Part shown: one piece after another, positions 26,701 to 36,785 of the stretch
How positions within the stretch are numbered: position 1 is the first letter of the stretch
Layout: every line of letters begins with the position of its first letter
Assembly: GCA_035607415.1 (NCBI GenBank)
Contig: DATNAQ010000110.1
Coordinates: 1 to 64,000 of the forward strand
DNA from: JAQBQH01 sp035607415
GTDB lineage: Bacteria > Myxococcota_A > Polyangia > Palsa-1104
DNA: 64,000 nucleotides
Direction: 5' to 3'
Position numbers and translations under genes: made by a program
Notes under the pieces: model-generated
Database searches by the model: none
Told to the model about the DNA's origin: nothing
What the model saw: only the letters and a program-made list of their open reading frames with translations

Positions 26701-27270
26701 TCAGCCTTCGAGCTTGAAGAGCCGAACCTTGTCGGCGCCGAACTCGACCGCGTCGGTCTCGATCGCCTCGGGGCGGCGTCCCTGCGTCTTCACGCCTTCC
26801 CAGGTCGGCGCGTCGATGAGGTTCGACACCGTACGCCGCGTCGCCAGCGCGCACACGCGGAACGCCTGGTTCACCGGCTGGCCGAGCACGTCGTAGAAAC
26901 GCAGCTTGTCGGTGCCGAGCTCGCCGGCGAGCACCGCGCCCGACGCCGCGCCGATGGCGTAGTCGAGCACCGGCAGCTTGCGCGTCACGTTCTCGTCGAG
27001 GAACGTCTGCCGCGTCTTGACCATCTCGGCGACCGCCTCGAGCGCGTGCAGCCGATGGTCGCCGCCGATGAACGCCGCCAGCACGCCGTCGCCGATGAAC
27101 TTGACGATGCGGCCGTGGTGCCCCTCGATGATGCCGCCGATGTGCTCGTAGAAGCGGCCGAGCGCGAGGCCGAGATCGACGGGCCCCAGCTGCTGCGCCA
27201 GCGGCGAGAAGTCGCGCACGTCGGTCAGCACGATCGTCGCATCCACTTCTTGCAAGAACAGCGTGCCCAT
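26701..27270 (-). CDS. Class III adenylyl cyclase inside the BMC operon
   Basis: 189-residue stand-alone catalytic domain that should make cAMP from ATP. Every key residue is visible: metal-binding Asp17 (VLTDVRDFS) and Asp61 (KFIGDG), adenine-selecting Lys57 and Asp127 (YDVLGQ), and transition-state Asn134 and Arg138 (VNQAFRV). Lys and Asp at the specificity positions favour ATP over GTP. There is no sensor domain, membrane helix or obvious encapsulation peptide, so activity would depend on expression or on a partner. The ATG follows AAGGGGGGC, which overlaps the TAA of the aldehyde dehydrogenase gene, so the two are tightly linked. It lies between the enzyme and a shell gene. I know of no described role for a cyclase in a microcompartment. 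Confidence 0.9.
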   Translation of the reverse strand: MGTLFLQEVDATIVLTDVRDFSPLAQQLGPVDLGLALGRFYEHIGGIIEGHHGRIVKFIGDGVLAAFIGGDHRLHALEAVAEMVKTRQTFLDENVTRKLPVLDYAIGAASGAVLAGELGTDKLRFYDVLGQPVNQAFRVCALATRRTVSNLIDAPTWEGVKTQGRRPEAIETDAVEFGADKVRLFKLEG

Positions 27271-27283
27271 GCGCCTGCCCCCC

Positions 27284-28789
<1,506 letters not shown>

Positions 28790-28792
28790 GAA

Positions 28793-29092
28793 TTACCTCG
28801 ACGGCACTTTCTGGTAGCGCGCAGAGCCCTCGATCTCGATCTCGTCGACGATCGCCATGATCGTCGCGTCGACCGGGCGATCTTTGGTCACCTTGGTCTG
28901 ACGCGCCGACGAGCCCGACGCATAGAGCACGACCTCGCCGACGCCCGCGCCCACGGCGTCGACGGCGACGACGGTACCACCCGTCGCCTTGCCGTCGGCG
29001 TCGCACGCGCGCACGAGGAGGAGCTTGAGCCCGGTGAGCTCGTCCTCCTTGCGGGTCGAGATCACCGTCCCGACCACCTTGCCCATCACCAT
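28793..29092 (-). CDS. BMC-P pentameric shell vertex protein (EutN/CcmL)
   Basis: 99-residue protein of the EutN/CcmL family that caps the vertices of the shell. Motifs are MGKVVGTVISTRKEDELTG, LLLVRACD, VAVDAVGAGVGEVVLYASG and DATIMAIVDEIEIEG. The fold is a pentamer of OB-like barrels. The GAGVGEVVL segment is typical. It follows the BMC-H gene by 12 bases and precedes the dehydrogenase almost directly. Confidence 0.95.
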   Translation of the reverse strand: MVMGKVVGTVISTRKEDELTGLKLLLVRACDADGKATGGTVVAVDAVGAGVGEVVLYASGSSARQTKVTKDRPVDATIMAIVDEIEIEGSARYQKVPSR

Positions 29093-29104
29093 CGGCTGGG
29101 CCGC

Positions 29105-29443
29105 TTAACCGTTGCTGGCCTTCTTGGTGCCGCCGCCGCCGCCGCCGCTCGAGCCCTCGGCCGAGTCCTGACGACCGAGCGGCAGCACGAGATCGATGTT
29201 CGCGTGCGGACGCGGAATCACGTGCACCGACACCAGCTCGCCCACGCGCTCCGCCGCGCGCTGGCCCGCTTCCGTCGCCGCCTTCACCGCCGCGACGTCG
29301 CCGCGCACGATCGCGGTCACGAAGCCGCCGCCGATGCGCTCGTACCCGACGAGCTCGACGCGCGCCGCCTTGACCATCGCGTCGGCCGCCTCGACCATCC
29401 CAACGAAACCCTTCGTCTCGATCATTCCGAGTGCATCAGCCAT
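29105..29443 (-). CDS. BMC-H hexameric shell protein
   Basis: 112-residue main facet protein. It begins MADALGMIETKGFVGMVEAADAM and has the pore loop region YERIGGGFVTAIVRGDV, with GGG at 38-40 and Phe41, so the central pore is lined by glycines and may be relatively open. The last ~25 residues are a Ser/Gly-rich tail with six consecutive Gly, longer than in most BMC-H proteins. A GGAGCGG ribosome-binding site precedes the ATG. It closely resembles, from memory, the H. ochraceum BMC-H. Confidence 0.96.
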   Translation of the reverse strand: MADALGMIETKGFVGMVEAADAMVKAARVELVGYERIGGGFVTAIVRGDVAAVKAATEAGQRAAERVGELVSVHVIPRPHANIDLVLPLGRQDSAEGSSGGGGGGTKKASNG

Positions 29444-29461
29444 TTGCTTTTATCCGCTCCA

Positions 29462-30100
29462 TTATTTGTCGACGAACTTTTCCGGCATCTTGCCGCTGAT
29501 GCCCTCGATCGCAGAGATGGCCGCCTGCGCCGCGGCGTCGATCTCCGCCTCGGGACCCGAAAGATACAAGCGGCCGAACGCGCCGTACGGCGTCAACGAG
29601 ACCAGCGAGATCTGCGCCGCCTTCTCCGCCTCGTTGGCGGCGAACGCGACGTAGCCCGCGGGCTCGGTCTCGAGGATGAACAGCGACTGGCCGGGCAAAA
29701 TCATCATGCCCTGCGAGTTGCGATTGATGATCTGCGCCTGGTACGGCTCGATGGCGCGGATGATCTGATTGGTCAGGACCTTCGGCTTCAGGCGGTCCGA
29801 CTCCGACACCTTCATGAAGTCGAGGATGGCCGCGCCCGCGTTGCGCACCTCGCCCTGATCGGGATCGTGCACTTCGAGCAGGCCATACGCGCGCTCGACC
29901 ACCTGCAGCGCGGGGACGACGGTGGTCGCCTTGAGCGCGACGTCGGTGACGCGGTTGATGGCGATGCCCGGCGCGATCTCGACGAAGAGCGACGCCATCC
30001 CCGGCAGCGGCAGGAAGCCGCGCGCCGTCTTGCCCATGAAGCTGGCGATCTGCGGCTGGAGCGCGTCGAGGAAGGTATAGGTGCGGAGCGTGGTCGCCAT
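29462..30100 (-). CDS. BMC-T shell protein (T2-like, first gene of the BMC operon)
   Basis: 212-residue protein with two BMC domains. The first has TLRTYTFLDALQPQIASFMG and VEIAPGIAINRVTDVALKA; the second has QIINRNSQGMMILPGQSLF and AALAANEAE-like packing with ISLVSLTPYGAFGRLYLSG. This pattern resembles, from memory, the H. ochraceum BMC-T2, which can form stacked trimers that gate a larger pore. The ATG is chosen because known homologues start at the equivalent (M)xxTLRTY; an upstream TTG would add 13 residues. A TATATT hexamer lies 37 bases upstream. Confidence 0.93.
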   Translation of the reverse strand: MATTLRTYTFLDALQPQIASFMGKTARGFLPLPGMASLFVEIAPGIAINRVTDVALKATTVVPALQVVERAYGLLEVHDPDQGEVRNAGAAILDFMKVSESDRLKPKVLTNQIIRAIEPYQAQIINRNSQGMMILPGQSLFILETEPAGYVAFAANEAEKAAQISLVSLTPYGAFGRLYLSGPEAEIDAAAQAAISAIEGISGKMPEKFVDK

Positions 30101-30137
30101 GAGTTGGCGCAAGTTACCAAAGCGCCCTCCGGCGATC

Positions 30138-30143
30138 AATATA
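30138..30143 (-). promoter_or_regulatory. TATATT -10-like hexamer before the BMC operon
   Basis: On the minus strand TATATT lies 37 bases before the BMC-T2 ATG and is the best AT-rich hexamer in the 300-base gap with the divergent gene. No -35 consensus is seen at 16-18 bases. GGAGGG lies between it and the start but too far for a standard ribosome-binding site. Confidence 0.4.
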
Positions 30144-30166
30144 GATGGGTGGCAGGCCGGGTGCGG

Positions 30167-30268
30167 TCAGCCGAACGCGATGGCGGACGCCGTCAGCAGG
30201 TACAAGGCCAACAAACCGCAGATGGTGAGCCAGCGCCGGCGGCGGCGCGCGCGTTCCTGGTCGTGCAT
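30167..30268 (-). CDS. Possible small single-pass membrane peptide upstream of BMC genes
   Basis: A 33-residue reading frame starts with ATG seven bases after GGAGA. It has an Arg-rich N-terminus (MHDQERARRRRRW) followed by a hydrophobic helix (LTICGLLALYLLTASAIAF) and a stop, as in real small inner-membrane proteins. A start at 30295 would give 42 residues. It ends 67 bases before the BMC-T2 gene, on the same strand. Arg-rich and Leu/Ala-rich readings can arise by chance in such GC-rich DNA, so only conservation can decide. The rest of this gap, 30269-30405, shows no other feature. Confidence 0.4.
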   Translation of the reverse strand: MHDQERARRRRRWLTICGLLALYLLTASAIAFG

Positions 30269-30405
30269 CGTGGTCTCCGACGGCGGGTAGAGCATCAAGC
30301 GTGCCGTCGCCAAAGCCGCGGATTTCGCGGGCCGCGGCGGCGCGACCGCTGCATTCCTGCCTCAGTTGGTGAGCCGGCCCCCCACGTGCTACCGATGAGC
30401 AGTCG

Positions 30406-32541
30406 ATGGTTTCGTGGCTGAGGCGCTGGTGGCCGCTGTTCGTCGTCGCGGTCGCGGTGACGTGGCAGTTCGGCGCGCCTCTGGTGGGGCGGGTCTGGTT
30501 CTTCGAGGACATCGCCGCCTATTTCGTGCCGCTCTACACGGCGGCCGCGGCGGCGATGCGTCATGGCTCGTTCCCGCTGTGGGAGCTGGGCGCGTGGTCG
30601 GGGCAGCCGATCATCGGCGATCCGCAGCTCGGGCTCTTTTATCCGCCCAATTGGGTGTGGATGCTGATGGGCGCGACGCGCATGTACGCGTGGATGCAGC
30701 TGGCACACGTGATCGTCGGCGCCGGCGGCATGTGGATGCTGGCGCGCGCGCGCGGGCGATCGACGGCGGCGTGCGCGCTCGCGGCGCTGACGCTCGCGTG
30801 CGGCGCGTTCATGGTGCTCGAGCTGCGCCACGCCATGTTCGTGGCGACGACGGCGTGGATGCCGTGGGTGTTGTGGGGGATCGAGCGGCTGGCGGCGCGG
30901 CGCACGATCGACCACGCGCTCTTCATCGGGCTCGCGCTCGGCCTCGGGCTGCTCGCCGGCGGCTGGTCGATGCTGGCGTGGGGCGCGCTCGTCGTCGTGG
31001 TGTACGCGGCGGCGGCGATCGCGCGCGCGCCGGCGGATGACGCCCGCAAGGCGCAACGCACGCTCGCGGGCGCGCTCGCCGGCGCGGCGCTGCTGGCGCT
31101 GGCGCTGGCGATGGTGCAGATCCTGCCGGCGCTGGCGCATGCGCGCCTGTCGCCGCGCGCGCTCGGAACCACGCCGGCGTTCGCGTCGAGCTACGCGTGG
31201 CCGTCGTGGTCCTACGTGCTCACCTTGTTCGCGCCGGCGCTGTACGGCGACGTCGCGCGCGGCACCTACGCCGGCGCGCCCGACCAGTGGGAGCTGTGCG
31301 GGTACGGCATCGGCGTCGTCGCGGGCCTGCTGGCGCTGGCGTCGCTGCGGCTGCGCGAGCGGCGGGGCGAGCGGATCGCGCTCTTCGCGCTCACGGCGAT
31401 CGCCTGCGTGATCGCGCGCGGGTGGGCGCAGCCGATCCTGGCACACGTGCCGCTCTACTCGTCGCTGCGCTGCCCGGCGCGCGCGCTCTACGTGTGGACG
31501 CTGGCGGCGCCGATCCTCGCCGCCGACGGGCTCGACGCGATCACTTCGCTCGGGGCGCCGTGGGCGGCGCGCGCGCCGTCGCGGGCGACGATCGTGCGCG
31601 CGCTCGTGCTCGTCGCCGTCGCCGTCGAGCTCGGCCTCACCTTCCGCGGCGACAACCCGTCGCAGACGCTCGCCGCCGCCAACGAGCATCCCGCCGCCTA
31701 CGATTGGCTGCGCGCCTATTCGCGGCCGCGTCGCACCACCAACGACGTGCACCTCGGCAACGCCGCGCACAACTTCGGGCTGCGCTACCGCTTCGAGTCG
31801 GCGGGCGGCTATCACTCGCTGCCGATCTGGCGCTACCTGCACCTTCTGTGGATCGCCAACCACGGCGCGCCCTACCCGCACGCGCAGCTCGCCGACGATC
31901 TGACGGGCCAGGGGCTGTGGCGCTTCTCGTCGCCGATCGTGGATCTCCTCGGCGTCGGCTTCGTCGCGGCGCCGCACGATCGGCCCATCGACGCGCCCGG
32001 TTGGAAGCGCGTCTTCACCGGCGACGACGGCGTCGACGTCTGGCAGAACCGGCGCGCCTTCCCGCGCGCCTTCGTCGTCTACGGCGCCGAGCGCGTGCCC
32101 GACGAGGCCGCCGCGGCGCGCGCGGTCGCATCGGCGACGTGGAACCCGGCCCACTCGGTCGTGGTCGAAGAGGACATCGGCGTGCCGCCGCCGTCGGCGA
32201 CGCATCCGCTCATGGCCACGCGCAGCACCGAGACGATGCGCGACGGGCCGGACGATTTGTACCTCGACGTCACGCTTGCGCAGCCGGGGGTGCTCGTCGT
32301 CGCCGAGCCGTGGTATCCCGGCTGGCGCGTCAGCGTCGACGGCAAGCCGGCGCACATGCTGCGCGTCGATCTGGCGCTGCGCGGCGTGCGCGTCCCTGCC
32401 GGCCATCACACGGTCGCGTGGCAGCTCTCGAGCCCGCCGCTGCAGGCCGGCGCCGTGATCACGATGCTCGCGCTGCTCGGCGCCGCCGCGCTCACCAGCG
32501 TCGACGCGCGCCGCCGCCGTCGCGCCGCCCGCGCCGCGTGA
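30406..32541 (+). CDS. Large multi-pass membrane protein, YfhO/GT-C-like
   Basis: 711 residues with about eleven membrane helices in the first ~440 residues, a ~200-residue extracytoplasmic beta-rich region with EPWYPGWRVSVDGKPAHM near its end, a last helix (GAVITMLALLGAAALTS) and an Arg-rich C-terminus. The YPGWRVSVDGK segment is typical of the YfhO family, whose members resemble GT-C glycosyltransferases and in some cases modify cell-surface glycans. FEDIAAYFVPLY in the first loop provides acidic residues like the GT-C DxD/ExD loop. Substrate is unknown. It diverges from the BMC operon. Confidence 0.85.
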   Translation: MVSWLRRWWPLFVVAVAVTWQFGAPLVGRVWFFEDIAAYFVPLYTAAAAAMRHGSFPLWELGAWSGQPIIGDPQLGLFYPPNWVWMLMGATRMYAWMQLAHVIVGAGGMWMLARARGRSTAACALAALTLACGAFMVLELRHAMFVATTAWMPWVLWGIERLAARRTIDHALFIGLALGLGLLAGGWSMLAWGALVVVVYAAAAIARAPADDARKAQRTLAGALAGAALLALALAMVQILPALAHARLSPRALGTTPAFASSYAWPSWSYVLTLFAPALYGDVARGTYAGAPDQWELCGYGIGVVAGLLALASLRLRERRGERIALFALTAIACVIARGWAQPILAHVPLYSSLRCPARALYVWTLAAPILAADGLDAITSLGAPWAARAPSRATIVRALVLVAVAVELGLTFRGDNPSQTLAAANEHPAAYDWLRAYSRPRRTTNDVHLGNAAHNFGLRYRFESAGGYHSLPIWRYLHLLWIANHGAPYPHAQLADDLTGQGLWRFSSPIVDLLGVGFVAAPHDRPIDAPGWKRVFTGDDGVDVWQNRRAFPRAFVVYGAERVPDEAAAARAVASATWNPAHSVVVEEDIGVPPPSATHPLMATRSTETMRDGPDDLYLDVTLAQPGVLVVAEPWYPGWRVSVDGKPAHMLRVDLALRGVRVPAGHHTVAWQLSSPPLQAGAVITMLALLGAAALTSVDARRRRRAARAA

Positions 32542-32547
32542 TACAGT
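32542..32547 (+). promoter_or_regulatory. TACAGT -10-like hexamer, six bases before the start codon
   Basis: TACAGT follows the previous stop codon directly and is exactly six bases before the GTG of the beta-helix gene. Transcription would start at or next to the GTG. No ribosome-binding site is present, which fits a leaderless message. No -35 consensus is visible. Confidence 0.45.
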
Positions 32548-32553
32548 ACCGCG

Positions 32554-33915
32554 GTGCTCCTGACCGTCGCCGACGCCGGCGGTGATCACACGACCGTGCG
32601 CGACGCGCTCGCCGCCGCCGCGCCGGGCGACCGCATCGTCGTGCGCGCGGGCCGGTACGTCGGCGATCTGCGCATCGACAAGCCGGTCGCCATCGTCGGC
32701 GAAGGCGGCCGTGACGCCGTCGTCGTCAAAGGCAGCGTCACCATCACGAGCGAGTGCGAGCTCGCCGGCCTCACCGTCGCCGAGCCGACCGGCCACGGCC
32801 TGCTCGTGCGCGGCGCCAACGCCGCGCCGCGCGTCACCGACGTGCGCGTGCGCGACGGCGCGCAGATCGGGCTCTACGTCACCGGCGGCGGGCGCGGCCA
32901 CTTCGAGCGCGTCGACATCGTCGGCAGCGGCTGGTCCAACGTCGAGATCCGCGACGCCGGCAGCGAGCCGACGTTGTGCCACTGCCGCGTCGAGAACGGC
33001 AAGCGCGGCGGCGTCTACCTCCACTCGTCGGCGCGCGCGCGCTTGCACGACTGCGACCTCGGCGGCAACGCGCTCGCCAACCTGTTCATCCAGTCGGCCG
33101 CCGATCCGACGTTGGTGCGCTGCCGCATCCACGACGGCAAAGAGGGCGGCATGATGTCGCTCGAGGGCGGCAAAGGTACGCTCGAGGAGTGCGAAGTCTG
33201 GGGCAACGCGCTCTCCGGCGTCGAGCTGCGCGAGGGCGCGACCACGACGCTGGTGCGCTGCATCGTGCGCAACGGCCGCGGCAACGGCCTGTTCGCGCAC
33301 TCGGACGGGCGCGGCGAATTGTGGGACTGCGTCGTGTTCGGCCACGGCCGCTCGGGCGCGCTCATCCAGTCGGGCGCCGCGCCGAGCCTCGTCGGCTGCG
33401 TCATCCGCGACAACCGCGACTCGGGCGTCGTCTTCGAGCGCGGCGGCGGCGGCACGCTGCTCGACTGCACCATCGCCGATCACAGTAAGTGCGGCGTCGA
33501 GGTGCGCGACGACGGCGAGCCGCGCGTCGAGCGCTGCCACGTCGAGGGCGCGGGCGCCGCCGGCATCGAATGCGACGAAGGCGGCGCCGGCCGCTTCGAG
33601 GACTGCTTCGTCGCGCGCGCGGGCGCCGCCGGCGTCGCGGTCGGCAAGGGCGCGCGGCCCGTGCTCGTACGTACCAACGTTGAGGCAGCGCTCGTCGCCG
33701 TGTCGGTCGCGCGCGGCGGCACCGTCACCGTCGAGGATTGCACGCTGCGCGGCCGCGCCGTCGCCGGCGCCTGCGTGCAAGCGGGCGGTGTGGCATCTTT
33801 GGTGCGCTCCCGCGTGCGCGGCGGCCGCTTCGGGATCCATTTCGATCAACCAGCAGGGGGACACACCGTGGAACAGTGCGAAGTCGCGATCGACAACGAC
33901 GAGGTGGCGGCATGA
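32554..33915 (+). CDS. Parallel beta-helix repeat protein
   Basis: 453 residues without a signal peptide, made of ~17 repeats of about 23 residues: hydrophobic alternations with Gly-Asn/Gly-Ser turns and a recurrent Cys/Val-Arg pair (SEPTLCHCRVENGKRGGVY, DPTLVRCRIHDGKEGG). This is the pectate-lyase-like right-handed helix also found in CASH/NosD and FBXO11-type proteins. No catalytic set is evident, so a binding or scaffold role is as likely as an enzyme. The absence of an export signal suggests a cytoplasmic location. It ends in an ATGA overlap with the next gene, showing translational coupling. Confidence 0.85.
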   Translation: MLLTVADAGGDHTTVRDALAAAAPGDRIVVRAGRYVGDLRIDKPVAIVGEGGRDAVVVKGSVTITSECELAGLTVAEPTGHGLLVRGANAAPRVTDVRVRDGAQIGLYVTGGGRGHFERVDIVGSGWSNVEIRDAGSEPTLCHCRVENGKRGGVYLHSSARARLHDCDLGGNALANLFIQSAADPTLVRCRIHDGKEGGMMSLEGGKGTLEECEVWGNALSGVELREGATTTLVRCIVRNGRGNGLFAHSDGRGELWDCVVFGHGRSGALIQSGAAPSLVGCVIRDNRDSGVVFERGGGGTLLDCTIADHSKCGVEVRDDGEPRVERCHVEGAGAAGIECDEGGAGRFEDCFVARAGAAGVAVGKGARPVLVRTNVEAALVAVSVARGGTVTVEDCTLRGRAVAGACVQAGGVASLVRSRVRGGRFGIHFDQPAGGHTVEQCEVAIDNDEVAA

Positions 33916-35300
33916 AGACGCGCGCGCTGCTCCTATTAATGACGCTGACGCTGTTCCCGCTCTACGCGCTGGCGCGGCCCGGCGGCGGGCAGAGCTATCA
34001 CGCGGCGCCGTCGCACTCGTCGTCGTCGTCGTCGCACTCGTACTCGGGCTCGTCGCACTCGTACTCGACGTCGTCGGGCGGCAGCGGCGGCTCGATGTCG
34101 CCGGGCGCGGCCTTCACGCTGCTCGTGGTGCTCGTCCTCATCGTCGGCATCGTGGTGCTCACGCAGAAGCGCGGCGGCAACCGCGCCGGCGTCGCCGTCG
34201 ATCAGACGACGCAGCAGGAAGGGCTCAACGCGCTGCGCGGCCAGGATCCCGGCTTCGACCAGGCGCAGTTCGCCGAGCGCGCCAAGGGCGTCATGGCCAA
34301 GGTCAACGAGGCGTGGATCGCCGGCGCCATGGGACCGGCGCGACGGCACATCTCCGACGGCGTCTACGTGCGCTTCCAGACGCAGCTCGCGCTCTTGAAG
34401 GCGCAGGGCCTGCGCAACGCGATGGCCGATTGGTCGGTGGTCGCGTGCGACGTGCTCGCCGCAGAGAGCGACGCCAAGTGGGACACGGTGCACGTCAAGA
34501 TGGTCGGCCAGGCGCGCGACGCCGACGTGCCGGCGAGCCTGAGCGCGCAGCAGGCGATGGAGAAGGCCAAGCACGCGCCGCTTCAGCGCTACGAGGAGGT
34601 CTGGTCGTTCCTGCGCAAGCGCGGCAGCAAATCGAAGAACGGCGTGCCCACGCTGGAGGGGCGCTGCCCCAACTGCGGCGCCGATCTGCCGGTGAGCGAC
34701 GTAGTGCGCTGCGAGTACTGCAAGGCGGTGGTCAACTCCGGCGAGCACGACTGGGTGCTCGCCGAGATCACGCAGCCCGAGGAGTGGCGTCCGTGGATGA
34801 CGAACGCCGACCTCGAAGGGCTCAACGCGCTGCAGGCGAAGGATCCGGCGGTGAGCCGCCAGGAGCTCGAGGATCGCGCGTCCGTCGTGTTCTGGAAGTG
34901 GATCGATGCGCGCGTGACCGGCACGCGGCAGCGCTTCGAGCGCTTCTGCCTGCAGCCGGGGCAGCCGCCGGCGGATCGCGCGGCGCTGTCGCAGGTCGCC
35001 GTCGGCAGCTCGGAGCTGATGGACGTGACCGTGGCGCAGGACGGGCCCATCGGTCCCGTCGATCGGGTGGAGGTCGAGATCGTCTGGTCGGCGTCGGAGA
35101 ACGGCGGCCAGCCGGTGAACCAGACGAGCCGCGTGGTGCTGGCGCGCGCGACCGGCGCGACGTCCAAGGGCGGGCTCAACTCGCTCGACTGCCCCAACTG
35201 TCGTGGGCCGCTCGCCGATTCGGATCTGGCCAAGTGCAACTTCTGCGGCGAGCCGCTCGCCGGCGGCAAGTACGAGTGGAGCCTCGAGGCGATCGGCTGA
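33912..35300 (+). CDS. Membrane-anchored Tim44-like protein with two zinc ribbons
   Basis: 462 residues. A signal-anchor (LLLLMTLTLFPLYALA) and a Ser/His/Tyr-rich low-complexity stretch (~30-58) precede a second helix (AFTLLVVLVLIVGIVVL). Two Tim44-like alpha/beta domains follow (LNALRGQDPGFDQAQFAERA and LNALQAKDPAVSRQELEDRA begin the copies), each ending in a zinc ribbon: CPNCGADL...CEYC and CPNCRGPL...CNFC. Bacterial Tim44-like membrane proteins have unknown roles. The double Tim44-plus-ribbon layout looks like an internal duplication. It is coupled to the beta-helix gene and overlaps the next gene. Confidence 0.85.
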   Translation: MKTRALLLLMTLTLFPLYALARPGGGQSYHAAPSHSSSSSSHSYSGSSHSYSTSSGGSGGSMSPGAAFTLLVVLVLIVGIVVLTQKRGGNRAGVAVDQTTQQEGLNALRGQDPGFDQAQFAERAKGVMAKVNEAWIAGAMGPARRHISDGVYVRFQTQLALLKAQGLRNAMADWSVVACDVLAAESDAKWDTVHVKMVGQARDADVPASLSAQQAMEKAKHAPLQRYEEVWSFLRKRGSKSKNGVPTLEGRCPNCGADLPVSDVVRCEYCKAVVNSGEHDWVLAEITQPEEWRPWMTNADLEGLNALQAKDPAVSRQELEDRASVVFWKWIDARVTGTRQRFERFCLQPGQPPADRAALSQVAVGSSELMDVTVAQDGPIGPVDRVEVEIVWSASENGGQPVNQTSRVVLARATGATSKGGLNSLDCPNCRGPLADSDLAKCNFCGEPLAGGKYEWSLEAIG

Positions 35301-36769
35301 CGGCAGCGCACGGCTTCGCGCTCGCCATCGCGCTCGGGATCGCGATCCTCGCCGGCGGCTGCTCGTCGCCGTCGGGGATCGCGCTCGACCCGGCGTGGGC
35401 GTCGGGCGGCGTCGCCGTGTCGCGCGATCTCTTCGGGCACAACACCGTCTGGTCCGAAGGCGGCCTCGGCCTGTGGGACGACGGCGCGCGCGCGCTCGTG
35501 CCGCAAGCGGTGCAGGAAACGCAGCAGCTGACGCCTGGCCTGCTGCGCTTCCCCGGCGGCACGCGCGCGATGCGCTATCACTTCGCCGAGGCGCGCGGAG
35601 CCACGCGCACGCCGCAATGCGATCCGTTCCGCGGCACCACCGACGCCACCACATACGGGCCCGACGAGTTCCTGTCGCTCGCCGTCACGCTCGGCGCCGA
35701 CGTCACCTGGGTCGCGCCGTGGGTCGACGGCAGCCCCGACGAGTCGGCGGCGATCGCGTCGTTCGTCGCGGCCACGCCGGCGGTGAAGTACCTCGAGATC
35801 GGCAACGAGCCGTACCTCGGCCTGCCCGCCGGTCCGTCGTCGGGCTCGTGCGGCCGTCCGACGCAGTTCGTGCAGGACGAGCGCTGGGACGGCACGACGC
35901 GCATCCCGACGACCGCCGCCGACTACGCCGCGCAGCTCGCGGCGACGGCGCCGAAGGTGCGCGCCGCCAATCCGGCGCTGCTGATCGGCGCGCCGGCGAC
36001 GTCGCAATACGACGGCACGTCCGACGCCATGGACGCCGTCGGTGACGTCGACGCGCTCGCGGGCGGCGACCCGTGGAACGCGCGCCTTCTGTCCGACGCC
36101 GGCGACGCGTTCGACTTCTTCGTGCTCCACCCCTACGACTTCACCGTCGACGACGACGCCCGCGTCCGCCTCGCCGAGCGCGCGCGCAAGACGGTGCGCG
36201 ACCTGCGCGCCGCCGCGCCCACCAAGCAGGTGGGCATCACCGAATACGGCTTCCTCTTCGGCGGCGGCACGCTGCTCAACGCCATCGTCACCGCCGACAT
36301 GACGCGCATGGCGATCGAAGAGCGGCTCTTATTGTGCGTTCGACATATCCTCATCGAGACCGACGCCTCGGGACCCTTCGCCGACTCGGCCGCGATCGGC
36401 CCGTCGCTGGCGGAGAAGCCGGGCTGGTTCGCCTCCGAGCTGGTGCGCCGCCTGCAGCCGGTGGCGCTGCCGACCTCGGCCGATCTCGCCGCCGACGGCA
36501 CGCTGGTCGCGCTGCCCACGCGCGACGACGCCATGACCCACCTGGTCGTGCTCTTCGTCGATCGCCGCACCGACGACGGCCCGGCGCGCACCGTCCGTCT
36601 GGCGTTGCCGGCCGGCCGCTATGCGGCGCACGCCTCGACCCTGACCGGCGCCACCCTGGCCGCGACCGACGTCACCGTCAGCGACGGGGATCTGGGGACC
36701 GCGCGCGGCTCGTTGAACGTGGTGGTGCCGGCCCATTCCGTCGTGGTTCTTTCGGCCGACGCGCAATAG
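35276..36769 (+). CDS. Lipoprotein glycoside hydrolase, clan A-like
   Basis: 497 residues from a GTG overlapping the previous gene by 25 bases; no ATG is available. The signal peptide ends ILAGGC (lipobox, ~Cys29), so the enzyme should be lipid-anchored outside the inner membrane. It has the two retaining-clan-A glutamates: acid/base in LEIGNEPYLG (Glu178) and nucleophile in VGITEYGFLF (Glu323). Spacing fits a TIM barrel like GH39/GH51 or related families, and the C-terminal ~90 residues look like a beta-sandwich. The substrate cannot be told. It may act with the membrane proteins upstream on surface glycans, which is inference. Confidence 0.82.
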   Translation: MEPRGDRLTAAHGFALAIALGIAILAGGCSSPSGIALDPAWASGGVAVSRDLFGHNTVWSEGGLGLWDDGARALVPQAVQETQQLTPGLLRFPGGTRAMRYHFAEARGATRTPQCDPFRGTTDATTYGPDEFLSLAVTLGADVTWVAPWVDGSPDESAAIASFVAATPAVKYLEIGNEPYLGLPAGPSSGSCGRPTQFVQDERWDGTTRIPTTAADYAAQLAATAPKVRAANPALLIGAPATSQYDGTSDAMDAVGDVDALAGGDPWNARLLSDAGDAFDFFVLHPYDFTVDDDARVRLAERARKTVRDLRAAAPTKQVGITEYGFLFGGGTLLNAIVTADMTRMAIEERLLLCVRHILIETDASGPFADSAAIGPSLAEKPGWFASELVRRLQPVALPTSADLAADGTLVALPTRDDAMTHLVVLFVDRRTDDGPARTVRLALPAGRYAAHASTLTGATLAATDVTVSDGDLGTARGSLNVVVPAHSVVVLSADAQ

Positions 36770-36772
36770 GCG

Positions 36773-36778
36773 CATAAT
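36773..36778 (+). promoter_or_regulatory. CATAAT -10-like hexamer before the Asp-Met lipoprotein gene
   Basis: CATAAT lies seven bases before the ATG at 36786. An in-frame ATG at 36777 overlaps the hexamer itself, so the downstream ATG is the better start if this is the promoter. Confidence 0.4.
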
Positions 36779-36785
36779 GCGGGCA

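Noticed and set aside
26701..27270. Encapsulation peptide on the adenylyl cyclase
   Set aside because: The protein begins and ends within the catalytic fold, with no amphipathic extension at either end.
30295..33864. Minus-strand open frame of 1189 codons
   Set aside because: Low-complexity Arg/Ala/Asp translation opposite the clear YfhO-like and beta-helix genes.
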